The notes: a model not told the origin generated them from the letters alone. A DNA stretch of 62,508 nucleotides from an uncultured Lachnospiraceae bacterium (GCA_902766735.1 CACXEU010000007.1:1-62508), one strand, 5' to 3'. Positions 7,711-18,286 are shown, numbered from the stretch's first letter. Numbers and translations: made by a program.

Positions 7711-9000
7711 ATGAAAACTGATATATTAATTATCGGAAGTGGATGTGCAGGACTTTATTGTGCATTGAATCTTCCAAAAGACAAAAACATATTGATGATT
7801 ACGAAGGATGTGGTGGAACACAGTGATTCCTTTCTGGCACAGGGTGGAATCTGTATGCTTCAGAATGAAGAGGACTTTGATAGTTTCTTTTATGATACTA
7901 TGAAAGCAGGTCATTTCGAAAATAATACGGCAGCAGTAGAAACCATGATTAAGGAATCGCCGGATTTATTAAAGGATCTGATTTCTTATGGTGTGGATTT
8001 CCAGAAAGATGAGGATGGAAATCTTATGTATACCAAAGAAGGTGGTCATGCAAGAAAACGAATTCTTTATCACAAGGATATTACGGGAAAGGAAATAACC
8101 AGTCACCTGTATGACCGTTGTAAGGAATTAGAGAATCTCACCATTAAGGAACATTGGAGCATGGTGGACTTACTTTGTGAGGACAATGTCTGCTATGGTG
8201 CCGTGGTTCGAAAAGCCGATGGAACCCTGGAGACTATTACTGCAAAGATTACCGTTCTGGCTTGTGGTGGAATCGGAGGAATCTATCGTCATTCCACAAA
8301 TTACAGACACCTTACCGGAGATGGTGTGGCAGTGGCATTGAAAAACGGTGTGGAATGTGAACACGTGGATTATATTCAGATTCATCCGACTACGTTTTAC
8401 AATGAGGATGAGAAAGACCGGAGCTTTTTGATTTCCGAATCTGTCCGAGGGGAAGGTGCGCAATTGTTTAATGCGAAGAAGCAGCGTTTTACCGATGAAC
8501 TTCTTCCGCGCGATATCTTAACCCATAATATTCGAAAGCAGATGAAGAAGGAAGGCAGCAAGCATGTATGGCTTTCCATGAGACCGATTAAGAAGGATGA
8601 TTTATTGAGTCATTTCCCAAATATCGTGAAGCATTGTAAAGAACATGGATACAGTGTTCCAAAAGAAATGATTCCGGTAGTTCCTGCCCAGCATTATTTC
8701 ATGGGAGGGATAAAGGTGAATTTGAATAGCAAGACTTCCATGAACCAGTTATATGCCATTGGAGAAACGGCTTGTAATGGGGTTCACGGAAAGAACCGAT
8801 TGGCTAGTAATTCTCTTTTGGAAAGCATGGTTTTTGCGAAAAGAGCAGCTCTTGATATGATGAATCAATTTGATGGTGCTGTTGAAAAAGAATATCCGGA
8901 ATTTGATTATGCACCTTATGAAGATGCGAAAAAACTGGAAGATTCTTATAAGAAATTAATTCAGGATGAGATAAAAAGAAGTAAAGGAGAGGAAGAATAA
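7711..9000 (+). CDS. nadB: L-aspartate oxidase (short form)
   Basis: 429 residues. It oxidises aspartate to iminoaspartate for quinolinate synthesis. FAD-binding GSGCAGLYCAL is at the N-terminus. Family motifs SDSFLAQGGI, RILYHKDITG, LACGGIGGIYRHSTN, QIHPTTFY and NRLASNSLLESMVFAKRA are all present. Many NadB proteins exceed 500 residues because of a C-terminal helical domain; that domain is nearly absent here, as I believe it is in other clostridial forms. First gene of the nadB-nadC-niaR operon; nadA, which acts next in the pathway, is not in this window. Confidence 0.92.
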   Translation: MKTDILIIGSGCAGLYCALNLPKDKNILMITKDVVEHSDSFLAQGGICMLQNEEDFDSFFYDTMKAGHFENNTAAVETMIKESPDLLKDLISYGVDFQKDEDGNLMYTKEGGHARKRILYHKDITGKEITSHLYDRCKELENLTIKEHWSMVDLLCEDNVCYGAVVRKADGTLETITAKITVLACGGIGGIYRHSTNYRHLTGDGVAVALKNGVECEHVDYIQIHPTTFYNEDEKDRSFLISESVRGEGAQLFNAKKQRFTDELLPRDILTHNIRKQMKKEGSKHVWLSMRPIKKDDLLSHFPNIVKHCKEHGYSVPKEMIPVVPAQHYFMGGIKVNLNSKTSMNQLYAIGETACNGVHGKNRLASNSLLESMVFAKRAALDMMNQFDGAVEKEYPEFDYAPYEDAKKLEDSYKKLIQDEIKRSKGEEE

Positions 9001-9001
9001 G

Positions 9002-9856
9002 ATGTTTGATCCGATTACATTAAAGTTAAATGTGGACCCGTTGATTTTGAGTGCAATTAAGGAGGATGTTACCAGCGAAGACGTAACAACTAACTCCGTT
9101 ATGCCGGAAGGCTGTATGGGAAGCGTGGATTTGATTTGTAAGGAAGATGGAGTGATTTGTGGACTCCAAGTTTTTTCCCGTGCATTTGAATTACTGGATG
9201 ATCAGGTTCAGGTGGAATTATTTGTGAAGGATGGTGACCGGGTAGAGAAAGGTCAGCTAATGGGAAAAGTTACCGGAGATATCCGAGTTCTTCTGGTTGG
9301 GGAACGAACCGGACTCAATTATCTCCAGAGAATGAGCGGAATTGCAACTTATACCCGCTCCATTGCAGAATTGTTAAAAGATAGCAAGATTAAATTACTG
9401 GATACCAGAAAGACCAGCCCGAATAATCGTATTTTCGAGAAATACTCTGTAAGAATCGGCGGAGGAAATAATCATCGTTATAATCTGACTGACGGTGTTC
9501 TGTTAAAAGATAATCACATCGGGGCAGCAGGTGGTGTAAAAGAAGCCGTTACCATGGCAAAGGAATATGCTCCTTTTGTAAGAAAGATTGAAGTAGAAGT
9601 TGAAAACTACGATATGGCGAAAGAAGCAGTGGAAGCCGGTGCAGATATTATCATGTTAGATAACATGGAACATGATGAGATGAAACGTACCATTGACATG
9701 ATTGATGGAAGGGCAGAAATCGAAGTGTCAGGAAATGTGACCAAGGACAACATTGCACGCTTAATTGATTTAGGTGTGGATTATATTTCCAGTGGAGCAT
9801 TGACTCATTCTGCGCCAATCATGGATATTTCATTAAAAAATCTTCATAGAATTTAA
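9002..9856 (+). CDS. nadC: Nicotinate-nucleotide pyrophosphorylase (quinolinate phosphoribosyltransferase)
   Basis: 284 residues, usual length. It converts quinolinate and PRPP to nicotinate mononucleotide. Family motifs are visible: EDVTSEDVTTNSV at the N-terminus, GERTGLNYLQRMSGIAT, DTRKTSPNNR, GGGNNHRYNLTDGVLLKDNH and EVEVENYDMAKEA. The start codon lies one base after the nadB stop, so translation is coupled. Confidence 0.96.
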   Translation: MFDPITLKLNVDPLILSAIKEDVTSEDVTTNSVMPEGCMGSVDLICKEDGVICGLQVFSRAFELLDDQVQVELFVKDGDRVEKGQLMGKVTGDIRVLLVGERTGLNYLQRMSGIATYTRSIAELLKDSKIKLLDTRKTSPNNRIFEKYSVRIGGGNNHRYNLTDGVLLKDNHIGAAGGVKEAVTMAKEYAPFVRKIEVEVENYDMAKEAVEAGADIIMLDNMEHDEMKRTIDMIDGRAEIEVSGNVTKDNIARLIDLGVDYISSGALTHSAPIMDISLKNLHRI

Positions 9857-9868
9857 GTGAGGTATAAA

Positions 9869-10414
9869 ATGAGTGGAGAAAAAAGAAGGGAGAATCTGCT
9901 AAAGATTTTGCGGGAAAGTGATGAACCGGTATCCGGAACAAAACTGGCGGAAAATTTTCATGTAAGTCGCCAGGTCATTGTTCAGGATATTGCTCTGCTC
10001 CGTGCAAAGAATCATGATATCATATCGACGCATCGTGGATATGTGTTGCAGGAAAAGGGAAACATCCAGCGGGTATTCAAAGTGAAACACAGTGCAGAGA
10101 AACTGTTGGATGAACTGAATCTAATCGTGGATTTGGGCGGACAGGTGGAAGACGTTTTCGTTTACCATAAGTTGTATGGTGTGATTCGTGTGGAAATGAA
10201 TGTGAAGTCCAGAAAAGATGCAAAAAGATATGTGGATGGAATTTACGGTGGTGTTTCCGTTCCATTGGAGCAGATTACATCAGAATATCATTATCATACT
10301 GTGACGGCAGATTCTACAGAGACTTTGGATGAGATTCAGGAAGAACTTCAGAAACAGGGATATCTGGTAGCATTAAGGGATTATGAACCGGTAGATTTTT
10401 GGAGCGGAGTGTAG
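9869..10414 (+). CDS. niaR: NiaR-type NAD biosynthesis repressor (HTH plus 3H domain)
   Basis: 181 residues from ATG 9869, preceded by GTGAGG. Residues 1-60 are a winged helix (LLKILRESDEPVSGTKLAENF then VSRQVIVQDIALLRAKN). The rest is a 3H domain with conserved His residues in KVKHSAEKL, VYHKLYG and EYHYHTVT. In Bacillus and clostridia such proteins bind nicotinate and repress NAD synthesis genes. The position at the end of the nadBC operon supports that role and suggests autoregulation through the inverted repeat at 7628-7643. Confidence 0.88.
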   Translation: MSGEKRRENLLKILRESDEPVSGTKLAENFHVSRQVIVQDIALLRAKNHDIISTHRGYVLQEKGNIQRVFKVKHSAEKLLDELNLIVDLGGQVEDVFVYHKLYGVIRVEMNVKSRKDAKRYVDGIYGGVSVPLEQITSEYHYHTVTADSTETLDEIQEELQKQGYLVALRDYEPVDFWSGV

Positions 10415-10461
10415 TTGTTGGACGAAAAAAGACATTTGTATGACAAAAACAGACAATTTTC

Positions 10462-10489
10462 TTGAAATGAAAAAGTATTATGTTATAAT
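10462..10489 (+). promoter_or_regulatory. Promoter of the large lipoprotein gene
   Basis: TTGAAA (10462-10467), 16 bp spacer, TATAAT (10484-10489). Confidence 0.65.
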
Positions 10490-10522
10490 TGAATGTGAAA
10501 AATTTAAAATGGAGGAGAAAAA

Positions 10523-11746
10523 ATGAAGAAGAAAATTTTAGCTTTATTTATGGTTTTAGTTTTAGCCATGAGCGTTCTTGCAGGCTGCGGGGATAAGAAA
10601 GAGGAAAAGAAATCTTCCGGTGAAAAGAAAGTAGAGGCTCAGGAAGACAGCAGTTTCTTTAAGGAATTAGGAAAGGTATCTGACTTGAAGGTTGGAAGTG
10701 AAAAGGTAAACTTAAAGTATGTGATTAAGTCTGATAAGCTTGCTGAAGAAGAATCATTGAAAGATTTTCTTGATGCTGATGGAAATCTTGTAGTGGATCT
10801 GACAGCAGATGTTGTTTCTGAAAGTGAAACAAAGGTAGCTGTAGATTTATCCGTAAATATGGGAACAAAGATTAACGGAAAGATGGCTACTCTTGTTGTT
10901 GATGGAAATATTTTATATCTGGAATATAAGGGATTATTAGATACCTTGAAATCATTCAAGGACAATGAACAGATAGCCAGCGCGGTACAGCAGATTGAAT
11001 CAAACTTTGGTTCTGCGATTAAAGTTGATGTTAAGAAGGTTTCAGAAGTTGTTAAGCCTATTATGGATAAATTAATGGAATCTACATCTACTTCAAATCC
11101 TGAAGTAGGAAACATTGCTAAGGTTTATATGGCAGTAGTAAAGGATTTAATTAAGAATCCTCAGGGCGCAAATGAATTGGTAAAATCATTATCAGATGCT
11201 GCAGAAAAGAATTACGAAAACCTTGAAGGTGTTGACGGAGATATGTACACATTAACAATCAATGCTGACAATGCTCAGAAGATGGTTGATGATACTGAAA
11301 ACTTCGTAAAGAATGATGCGCAGAAGTTGGTTGAAGATGCAATCACATATGTATATAAGGTTGCAGGTGAAGATGCTTTAGGAAAACCTGAAAGTGAACT
11401 TAAGGCTAAGGTTCCTGAATGGGTAGATAAGGCCGCTACAGAAATCGCTAAGAATAAGGACAAGGTTGTTGAAGAAATTCAGAAAGCAAAATTAGATGGT
11501 GTATTAAAAGTTAAAGTTGATGAAGGAAAATCTGCAAACTTTGAAATCGCAATGAAGATGGAAGCAGAAGGAACATCTATGGATTACACAGGTTCTGTTG
11601 AATTCAAGGCAGGTTCCGCTTCAATCAAGGATAAGATTCCGGCAGATGCAAACGACATTACAACAATGATTACTACATTAATCAATATGTATTCTAGCCA
11701 GATTACAGGCGCAGCAAGTGATGCTGATTTACCAGTAGAACAGTAA
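10523..11746 (+). CDS. Large lipoprotein of unknown function
   Basis: 407 residues. The signal peptide ends with VLAGCG, lipidated Cys22, followed by a charged linker (DKKEEKKSSGEKK). The mature domain alternates amphipathic strands and helices (KVNLKYVIKSDKL, TKVAVDLSVNMGTKINGKMA, GNILYLEYKGLLDTLKSF), which resembles lipid- or ligand-carrying lipoproteins with a large beta-sheet; this is a shape impression, not a family match. It has its own promoter and terminator, and a strong AGGAG site. Gln- and Lys-rich codons suggest high expression. Confidence 0.75.
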   Translation: MKKKILALFMVLVLAMSVLAGCGDKKEEKKSSGEKKVEAQEDSSFFKELGKVSDLKVGSEKVNLKYVIKSDKLAEEESLKDFLDADGNLVVDLTADVVSESETKVAVDLSVNMGTKINGKMATLVVDGNILYLEYKGLLDTLKSFKDNEQIASAVQQIESNFGSAIKVDVKKVSEVVKPIMDKLMESTSTSNPEVGNIAKVYMAVVKDLIKNPQGANELVKSLSDAAEKNYENLEGVDGDMYTLTINADNAQKMVDDTENFVKNDAQKLVEDAITYVYKVAGEDALGKPESELKAKVPEWVDKAATEIAKNKDKVVEEIQKAKLDGVLKVKVDEGKSANFEIAMKMEAEGTSMDYTGSVEFKAGSASIKDKIPADANDITTMITTLINMYSSQITGAASDADLPVEQ

Positions 11747-11760
11747 ATTTGAATCATTGA

Positions 11761-11790
11761 AATACCGGCAGAAAACCTGCCGGTATTTTT
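11761..11790 (+). terminator. Terminator after the lipoprotein gene
   Basis: AATACCGGCAG-AAAAC-CTGCCGGTATT followed by T residues. Confidence 0.9.
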
Positions 11791-11810
11791 ATGCCATATG
11801 GTTGAAGAAA

Positions 11811-11844
11811 AAACAGGTCTCCTGATTATTCAGGAGACCTGTTT
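11811..11844 (-). terminator. Terminator after pyrG (minus strand)
   Basis: A 14-bp perfect stem (AAACAGGTCTCCTG with its complement) around ATTATT. On the minus strand it is followed by TTTTTTCTTC, eight bases beyond the pyrG stop. Confidence 0.88.
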
Positions 11845-11851
11845 AAGATTC

Positions 11852-13453
11852 TTATTTTTTATTATCAATGGAAGCTTTCACAAATCCTAAGAATAATGGA
11901 TGGGGTTTGTTCGGACGGCTCTTTAATTCCGGATGTGCCTGTGTGGCAACAAAGAACGGATGGGATGGAATTTCTACCATCTCTACAATTCGTCCGTCTG
12001 GTGAAATACCGGAAAGAAGCATTCCATGTTTTGCCAAATCATCTCGATAGTCATTATTAACTTCATAACGATGACGATGTCTTTCGTGAATTAATTCCTT
12101 TCCATAGAGCTGGAAGGCTTTGCTGTTTTTATCTAAAAGACAAGGATAAGATCCCAGTCTTAAGGTTCCACCAATATTGGTGACACCTTCCTGATTCGGT
12201 AACAGATTGATAACCGGATGTGTTGTTTCGGGATTTAATTCGATGCTATGTGCATCCTTAAATCCGATGACGTTTCTGGCAAATTCCACAATGGAAAGCT
12301 GCATACCAAGACAAAGACCTAAATAAGGAATCTTATTTTCGCGGGCATACTTAATGGCAGCCAGTTTTCCATCGATACCTCTGGTACCAAAGCCCCCCGG
12401 AACTAAGATACCGGAAACATCTCCGAATAGTTCTGCAGCATTATCTGCGGTAACAGTTTCGGAATCAATCCATTTAATGTTGACTGTTGCGCGGTACGGA
12501 TAACCGGCATGTTTTAAGGATTCCACAACACTGATGTAGGCATCATGTAATGCAATATATTTTCCGACTAACGCCACGTTAACGACCTGCGTCGGGTTCT
12601 TTGCGTTTTCAACCATTGCTTTCCATTCTGTTAAATCCGGTTCCGGACAATCCAGTTGCAAACTCTGGCATACAATTTCAGCTAAATGTTCTTTTTCCAT
12701 AGCCAATGGTGCTTCATAAAGCATTGGAACTGTTAAGTTCTGAACAACATGACTCTTTGGTACGTTACAGAACAAGCTGATTTTATCTTTTAAATTATCG
12801 TCAATTTCATATTCGGTTCTGCAAACGACAATATCCGGCTGAATCCCAAGATGCTGCAATTCCTTAACACTCATCTGAATCGGTTTCGTTTTCATTTCCT
12901 GGGATGCAGGAAGATAAACCATCAATGCAACGTGAATTAAAATGCAGTTTTCACGGCCTACATCATGCTGAAACTGTCGAATTGCTTCGATGTATGGCTG
13001 AGATTCAATATCGCCAACGGTTCCTCCGACTTCGATGATTGCAATTTCTGTTTCATCCGAATCGCTCTGGTGGAATCGACTTTTAATTTCATTGGTAATG
13101 TGGGGAATTACCTGAACAGTTCCACCACCGAAATCTCCATGACGCTCTTTTTCTAAAACACTCCAGTAAACCTTTCCAGTAGTAACATTGGAATTTTTTG
13201 TAAGACTTTCGTCGATAAAACGTTCGTAGTGACCTAAATCCAAGTCTGTTTCAGCACCATCGTCTGTTACAAAGACTTCCCCGTGCTGAACGGGATTCAT
13301 TGTACCCGGATCAATATTAATATACGGGTCAAATTTCTGCATCGTCACCTTATAGCCACGGGCTTTTAACAATCTTCCCAGGGAAGCTGCTGTAATACCT
13401 TTTCCCAGACCGGAAACGACACCACCTGTTACGAAAACATATTTCACTGCCAT
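11852..13453 (-). CDS. pyrG: CTP synthase
   Basis: 533 residues, full length. It makes CTP from UTP, ATP and glutamine. The N-terminal amidoligase domain begins [21 protein letters not shown] and contains [19 protein letters not shown] and [17 protein letters not shown]. The C-terminal glutamine amidotransferase domain has VPGGFGTRG and the nucleophile Cys in LGLCLGMQ, with a C-terminal THP-type HPE ([11 protein letters not shown]). It is alone on the minus strand between two plus-strand genes, with a ribosome site AGGAGG upstream of its ATG. Confidence 0.97.
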   Translation of the reverse strand: MAVKYVFVTGGVVSGLGKGITAASLGRLLKARGYKVTMQKFDPYINIDPGTMNPVQHGEVFVTDDGAETDLDLGHYERFIDESLTKNSNVTTGKVYWSVLEKERHGDFGGGTVQVIPHITNEIKSRFHQSDSDETEIAIIEVGGTVGDIESQPYIEAIRQFQHDVGRENCILIHVALMVYLPASQEMKTKPIQMSVKELQHLGIQPDIVVCRTEYEIDDNLKDKISLFCNVPKSHVVQNLTVPMLYEAPLAMEKEHLAEIVCQSLQLDCPEPDLTEWKAMVENAKNPTQVVNVALVGKYIALHDAYISVVESLKHAGYPYRATVNIKWIDSETVTADNAAELFGDVSGILVPGGFGTRGIDGKLAAIKYARENKIPYLGLCLGMQLSIVEFARNVIGFKDAHSIELNPETTHPVINLLPNQEGVTNIGGTLRLGSYPCLLDKNSKAFQLYGKELIHERHRHRYEVNNDYRDDLAKHGMLLSGISPDGRIVEMVEIPSHPFFVATQAHPELKSRPNKPHPLFLGFVKASIDNKK

Positions 13454-13609
13454 GTAACATTTCCTCCTATTTAATTGTAAACATATTTTTCAATGTGCCT
13501 AAAAATAAAAACACCTTACTAGTATACTACCAGCCATGGCGTTTCGCTAGTTTACAAAATTAGTAAAAAAGTGCGATTTGTTAAAAATTAATGAATTCTT
13601 AACTAAATT

Positions 13610-13640
13610 TTCACAATAAAATCTTCATATATGTTATAGT
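13610..13640 (+). promoter_or_regulatory. Possible ftsH promoter
   Basis: TTCACA (13610-13615) and TATAGT (13635-13640) with a rather long 19-bp spacer in the 272-bp gap between divergent pyrG and ftsH. The rest of the gap is AT-rich and shows nothing else convincing. Confidence 0.4.
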
Positions 13641-13725
13641 ATCATAGGAAAACTTAAGGGATTTTGGGGAATACTGAAAATATAGTTTTATGAGGATAGA
13701 TCCTTAAAATCAAAGGAGGAAAACA

Positions 13726-15618
13726 ATGGATAATAATCAGAATCGTCCAAATAACAATCAGAATTCGAATAAGGATTGGAAGAAAAATACAATTCTGCCT
13801 ATTGTGATTGCTGTGTTGGCAGCATTTTTATTTACAACAATGACTTCATATTTTTACGATAAGTTGACGACAAAAGAAATCAGTTATGATCAATTTTATT
13901 ATATGCTGGAGCACAAGTATGTAAAAACAGTAGTGTTTGATGAGGATAAGATTCTCATTACGCCGACGGATTCCATGGAAACGAATGTTAAAACATATTG
14001 GACCGAGCACATTGAAGATCCGGAACTGATTTCCGAATTAAAACATAAGTATACGAACGTGAAATTCAAAGGAGAGGATGAGGGAAGTGCGGCAGCATTA
14101 CTAATCATCCTGCAGTGGGTTCTTCCGTTCGTAATCTTCTATGGATTTATTATGTTCATGATGAAGAAAACCGATGGAATCGGAGGTTCCTTTAGCGTTG
14201 GAAAGAGCAAGGCGAAAATTTATGTGCAGAAGGAAACCGGCGTGACCTTTAAGGATGTTGCGGGACAGGAAGAAGCAAAAGAATCCGTATCCGAACTGGT
14301 GGACTTCTTGCATAATCCGGGAAAATATACTGCTATTGGTGCAAAGTTACCGAAGGGAGCGTTGTTAGTAGGACCTCCGGGTACCGGTAAAACATTGTTG
14401 GCGAGAGCTGTTGCCGGGGAAGCCCATGTTCCGTTTTTCTCATTGTCCGGTTCGGACTTTGTGGAAATGTTTGTGGGGGTCGGTGCATCCCGTGTGCGTG
14501 ATCTGTTTAAGCAGGCAGAAGAAAATGCACCATGTATTATCTTTATCGATGAAATTGACTCCATTGGTAAGAGTCGTGACTCCCGCTACGGTGGAGGAAA
14601 CGACGAAAGAGAGCAGACCTTGAATGCGTTGCTGGCTGAGATGGATGGATTTGATCCGTCAAAGGGAATTCTTATTCTCGCTGCAACGAACAGACCGGAA
14701 GTGTTAGATCCTGCTTTATTAAGACCGGGTCGATTTGACCGAAGAGTCATTGTGGATACTCCGGATTTGAAGGGTCGTGTGGATACCCTGAAAGTTCATT
14801 CCAAGGATGTGAAGATGGATGAAACCGTTGATTTGGATGCTATCGCAAACATTACCAGTGGTGCAGTGGGATCTGATTTAGCAAATATGGTCAATGAAGC
14901 AGCAATCAATGCAGTTAAATGCGGACGAAACGCAATCAGCCAGGACGACCTGATGGAAGCCGTGGAAGTGGTAATTGCCGGAAAAGAAAAGAAAGACCGC
15001 ATCTTAAGTAAGGAAGAAAAGAAAATTGTAGCATACCATGAAGTAGGACACGCTCTTGTTTCTGCATTGCAGAAGGATGCTGAGCCGGTTCAAAAAATTA
15101 CCATTGTTCCAAGAACTATGGGCTCCCTAGGATATGTGCTTTCCGCACCGGAAAAAGAAAAGTATCTGATGACAAAGGCAGAATTAGATGCGGAACTGGT
15201 AGTGCTGTTAGCCGGACGTGCTTCTGAGGAATTGGTTTTTGATTCCGTAACTACAGGAGCATCCAATGATATGGAAAAGGCTACGAAGATGGCTCGTTCC
15301 ATGATTGCTCAGTACGGTATGTCAGAAAAATTCGGATTAATGAGTTTGGAACAGGTTGAAAATCCATATCTCAGTAAATCCTCTCAGCTTAATTGTAGTG
15401 ACAAAACTGCAACGGAAATTGAAGAGGAAGTGAAGCTTCTTTTGAAAGAACGTTACGAAGATGCAAAGAGAATGCTCAGTGAAAACAGGGATAAACTGGA
15501 CAACATTGCAGGATTCCTTTACGATAAAGAGACGATTACAGGAAAGCAGTTTATGGAGATTTTCCATCATGGTGTACCACAGGAAGTGGGAAATACTATA
15601 GAAAAAAATGACAGATAA
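13726..15618 (+). CDS. ftsH: ATP-dependent zinc metalloprotease FtsH
   Basis: 630 residues. It degrades damaged and regulatory membrane proteins. It has an N-terminal transmembrane helix (about 23-43), an outer domain, a second helix (about 126-146), then an AAA+ module with Walker A GPPGTGKT (216-223) and Walker B IIFIDEID (271-278), and the zinc site HEVGH at 438-442. The N-terminus carries an Asn/Gln-rich tail ([12 protein letters not shown]). The last 11 bases of the gene overlap the next reading frame, a sign that foreign DNA has been joined onto its end. Confidence 0.96.
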   Translation: MDNNQNRPNNNQNSNKDWKKNTILPIVIAVLAAFLFTTMTSYFYDKLTTKEISYDQFYYMLEHKYVKTVVFDEDKILITPTDSMETNVKTYWTEHIEDPELISELKHKYTNVKFKGEDEGSAAALLIILQWVLPFVIFYGFIMFMMKKTDGIGGSFSVGKSKAKIYVQKETGVTFKDVAGQEEAKESVSELVDFLHNPGKYTAIGAKLPKGALLVGPPGTGKTLLARAVAGEAHVPFFSLSGSDFVEMFVGVGASRVRDLFKQAEENAPCIIFIDEIDSIGKSRDSRYGGGNDEREQTLNALLAEMDGFDPSKGILILAATNRPEVLDPALLRPGRFDRRVIVDTPDLKGRVDTLKVHSKDVKMDETVDLDAIANITSGAVGSDLANMVNEAAINAVKCGRNAISQDDLMEAVEVVIAGKEKKDRILSKEEKKIVAYHEVGHALVSALQKDAEPVQKITIVPRTMGSLGYVLSAPEKEKYLMTKAELDAELVVLLAGRASEELVFDSVTTGASNDMEKATKMARSMIAQYGMSEKFGLMSLEQVENPYLSKSSQLNCSDKTATEIEEEVKLLLKERYEDAKRMLSENRDKLDNIAGFLYDKETITGKQFMEIFHHGVPQEVGNTIEKNDR

Positions 15619-16239
15619 GGCTGTTACAACCCATAAGAAAAAGAAAGAAACAACTATTTATTATAATGAAAAAGGGAAAAAAACTGGAACAAAAGTTGTA
15701 ACATTAGATAAGTATGGAAATGTTATTAAAGAGGTATCTAAAGAAAAAAATAGGTTGAGACATGTATATAAATATACGTATAAAAAAATATACTAGTGGA
15801 AAAGGTATATAAGAATTACAATGAGGATGGAAAACTTTCAAGTTCCTACGACTATCGTTATAAGAACGATAAAATCGAAAGCATGATTCATATGTTCTAT
15901 AATAATGGTAAGGTTACTAGTAAAGAAATCGAAAAATATACTTATAAAGGAAAAGATATTTACAGTACGTTTATTAGTACAGTGGGTGAGAATAGCGATG
16001 TAACGAGATGTGAAGTAAAATTAAGAAGGGACAAGGCGGAAAATCCTATTTATTTATGGCAAAAAAATTATACTAACGATAAATTAGTTAATACCATTAC
16101 TTATAAAAATGAATTATATACCAGTGGTGCAGCCAAAGGCTGTCTGAAAAAATCAACCCACTACAGGGATGGAAAGCTGGATGAGATATGGACTTATAAT
16201 GTAAAGAAAATTAAAGTGAAAGTTTTGAAGGAAAAATAA
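15608..16239 (+). pseudogene. YD/YwqK-type repeat protein split by a frameshift in an A7 run
   Basis: Two open pieces lie head to tail: 15608-15796 (62 residues) and 15796-16239 (147 residues). The first ends at a stop just after an A7 run (15782-15788). Adding one A joins them and restores an unbroken pattern of Tyr-rich repeats (YKYTYKK, then VYKNYNEDGKLSSSYDYRY, then MFYNNGK, then EKYTYKGKD). So this is probably one gene of about 211 residues with a one-base loss, or one read through by slippage at the A-run. There is no signal peptide; the N-terminus overlaps the end of ftsH, so it may also be truncated. The repeats resemble YD or YwqK antitoxin-type repeats. Function unknown. Confidence 0.65.
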
Positions 16240-16247
16240 GCAGAATG

Positions 16248-16290
16248 GAAAGAAGCTGTTTGATGTGAAAGTCAGGCAGCTTCTTTCTAT
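16248..16290 (+). terminator. Terminator after the repeat gene
   Basis: GAAAGAAGCTG and CAGCTTCTTTC arms around an 18-base loop, ending in TTTCTATTTC. Downstream, TATACT at 16307 is a likely -10 box for uvrC. Confidence 0.7.
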
Positions 16291-16337
16291 TTCCTGGGAA
16301 ATCAGTTATACTAATAAAATGTAACGGAGGAAAGGAT

Positions 16338-18239
16338 ATGTCGGAGTTTAATGTCTCAGAAGAACTGAAGAAAATGCCTCAGACCCCGGGGGTGTATTTG
16401 ATGCATGATTCCCATGATGATGTCATCTATGTGGGAAAGGCGGTAAATTTAAAACGTCGTGTTAGTTCTTATTTTAGAAAAAGTACAAAGAAATCCAGTA
16501 AAATAGAGTCTATGGTTTCGAAGATTTGTCGGTTTGAATATATTCTGACCGATTCCGAATTAGAGGCTCTTATTTTAGAGTGCAATTTAATCAAGGAATA
16601 TCGGCCTAAGTATAATACTATGCTGATGGACGACAAGGCTTATCCTTATATCTGTGTGACCGTGACGGAAGATTTCCCGCGAATTGTTTTTGCGAGGCGG
16701 ATGAAGAAGGACGGCAATAAATATTTTGGTCCCTTTACCAGTAGTGGAGCAGTGCGGGATACCATAGAATTATTGCAGAAGATGTATCAGATTCGAAATT
16801 GTAATAAGGCAATTTCCATGGAAGAAGGATTCAGCTTTTCCGGAACTATTAAGGAAGTTCCGAAAATTAATGGACGTCCATGCCTCTACTATCACATTGG
16901 ACAATGTAAGGGAGCTTGCCAGGGGTATATTTCCAAAGGAGATTATCGCAAGCAGGTGGATATGGCAATAAAATTTCTGGAAGGAAATTATCGGGACACA
17001 TTAAAAGAATTAGAAGAAAAGATGCAGGCAGCATCGGCGCAGATGGAATTTGAACAGGCTATGGAGTATAGAGATTTGATTAACAGCATTTTGCATGTTG
17101 CCGGGAATCAGAAGATTACCACCCATCAGTTTGAAGATCGGGATATCATTGCCTATGCAGAAGAAGGAAATGATGCGGTAGTTCAGATTTTCTTTGTGCG
17201 AAACGGAAAGTTAATTGGCCGGGAGCACTTTTATCTGACTACAGTACCGGGGGACACGGGAAAGGATATTCTGACCAGTTTCGTAAAACAGTATTATAGT
17301 GGAACACCATTTATTCCTCATGAGCTATTAGTGCAAACAGAAATAGAAGAGCCGGAACTGTTAAGCGAAATGCTCAGCAGAAATCAGAACTATACCGTCA
17401 AGATTGTTCACCCGCAGAAGGGAAAGAAAAATAAACTGGTGGAACTGGCAGCGAAAAATGCCAGAACCCTTTTGGAACAGAATAAAGACAAGTATCGGAG
17501 GGAACAGAAGCGGACGGTAGGAGCCGTAAGAGAAATCGAGGAACTCATTGGACTTTCCGGAATTGAACGAATGGAATCCTTTGATATTTCCCACACCGGC
17601 GGAATTGAAACCGTTGCTTCCATGATTGTCTATGAAAATGGAAAACCGAAGAAAAACAAATATCGAAAGTTCCGAATGAAGTGGGGACAGGGAAATGATG
17701 ATTATGCCAGTATGGAAGAGGTGCTGACAAGACGATTTACCCACGGCTTGGAAGAACGGGAAAAACTGGATGAAGAAGGCAGGGAATATGAACTGGGAAG
17801 CTTCAGTCATTTTCCGGATTTAATCATGATGGATGGTGGAAAAGGTCAGGTAAACGTAGCCTTGAAGGTTCTGGAAAAACTGGGACTGAACATTCCGGTA
17901 TGTGGCATGGTGAAGGACGATAACCATAGAACCAGAGGATTGTATTATAACAATGTGGAACTGCCCATTGATACCCACTCCGAAGGATTTAAACTGATTA
18001 CGAGAATGCAGGATGAAACTCATCGGTTTGCCATCGAGTATCATCGCAGCCTTCGAAATAAAAAAGAAGTGCATTCCGTACTGGACGATATCCCGGGGGT
18101 AGGACCGTCCAGAAGAAAAGCTTTGATGAAATACTTTAAGTCCATCGAGAAGATTCGAGAGGCTTCCGTGGAAGAATTAAAAAATGCCCCTTCTGTCACG
18201 GAAAAAGTGGCAAAAAGCATTTACGATTACTTTCACTAA
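16338..18239 (+). CDS. uvrC: UvrABC excinuclease subunit C
   Basis: 633 residues, full length. It cuts on both sides of DNA lesions in nucleotide excision repair. It has an N-terminal GIY-YIG nuclease (PQTPGVYLMHD then IYVGKAVNLKRRVSSYF), a Cys-containing linker (CLYYHIGQCKGAC), a UVR motif for UvrB contact (around MEFEQAMEYRDLINSI), an RNase H-like C-terminal nuclease (ESFDISHTGG, IMMDGGKGQVN) and a helix-hairpin-helix end (IPGVGPSRRKALMKYF). A strong AACGGAGGAAAGG ribosome site precedes ATG 16338. It leads the uvrC-hprK-glk-murB-rapZ-whiA-crh series. Confidence 0.97.
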   Translation: MSEFNVSEELKKMPQTPGVYLMHDSHDDVIYVGKAVNLKRRVSSYFRKSTKKSSKIESMVSKICRFEYILTDSELEALILECNLIKEYRPKYNTMLMDDKAYPYICVTVTEDFPRIVFARRMKKDGNKYFGPFTSSGAVRDTIELLQKMYQIRNCNKAISMEEGFSFSGTIKEVPKINGRPCLYYHIGQCKGACQGYISKGDYRKQVDMAIKFLEGNYRDTLKELEEKMQAASAQMEFEQAMEYRDLINSILHVAGNQKITTHQFEDRDIIAYAEEGNDAVVQIFFVRNGKLIGREHFYLTTVPGDTGKDILTSFVKQYYSGTPFIPHELLVQTEIEEPELLSEMLSRNQNYTVKIVHPQKGKKNKLVELAAKNARTLLEQNKDKYRREQKRTVGAVREIEELIGLSGIERMESFDISHTGGIETVASMIVYENGKPKKNKYRKFRMKWGQGNDDYASMEEVLTRRFTHGLEEREKLDEEGREYELGSFSHFPDLIMMDGGKGQVNVALKVLEKLGLNIPVCGMVKDDNHRTRGLYYNNVELPIDTHSEGFKLITRMQDETHRFAIEYHRSLRNKKEVHSVLDDIPGVGPSRRKALMKYFKSIEKIREASVEELKNAPSVTEKVAKSIYDYFH

Positions 18240-18286
18240 TGTTAAACTAAAAGACAGAGCAAATTTGAAAAAGAAAGGTGCGGAAT

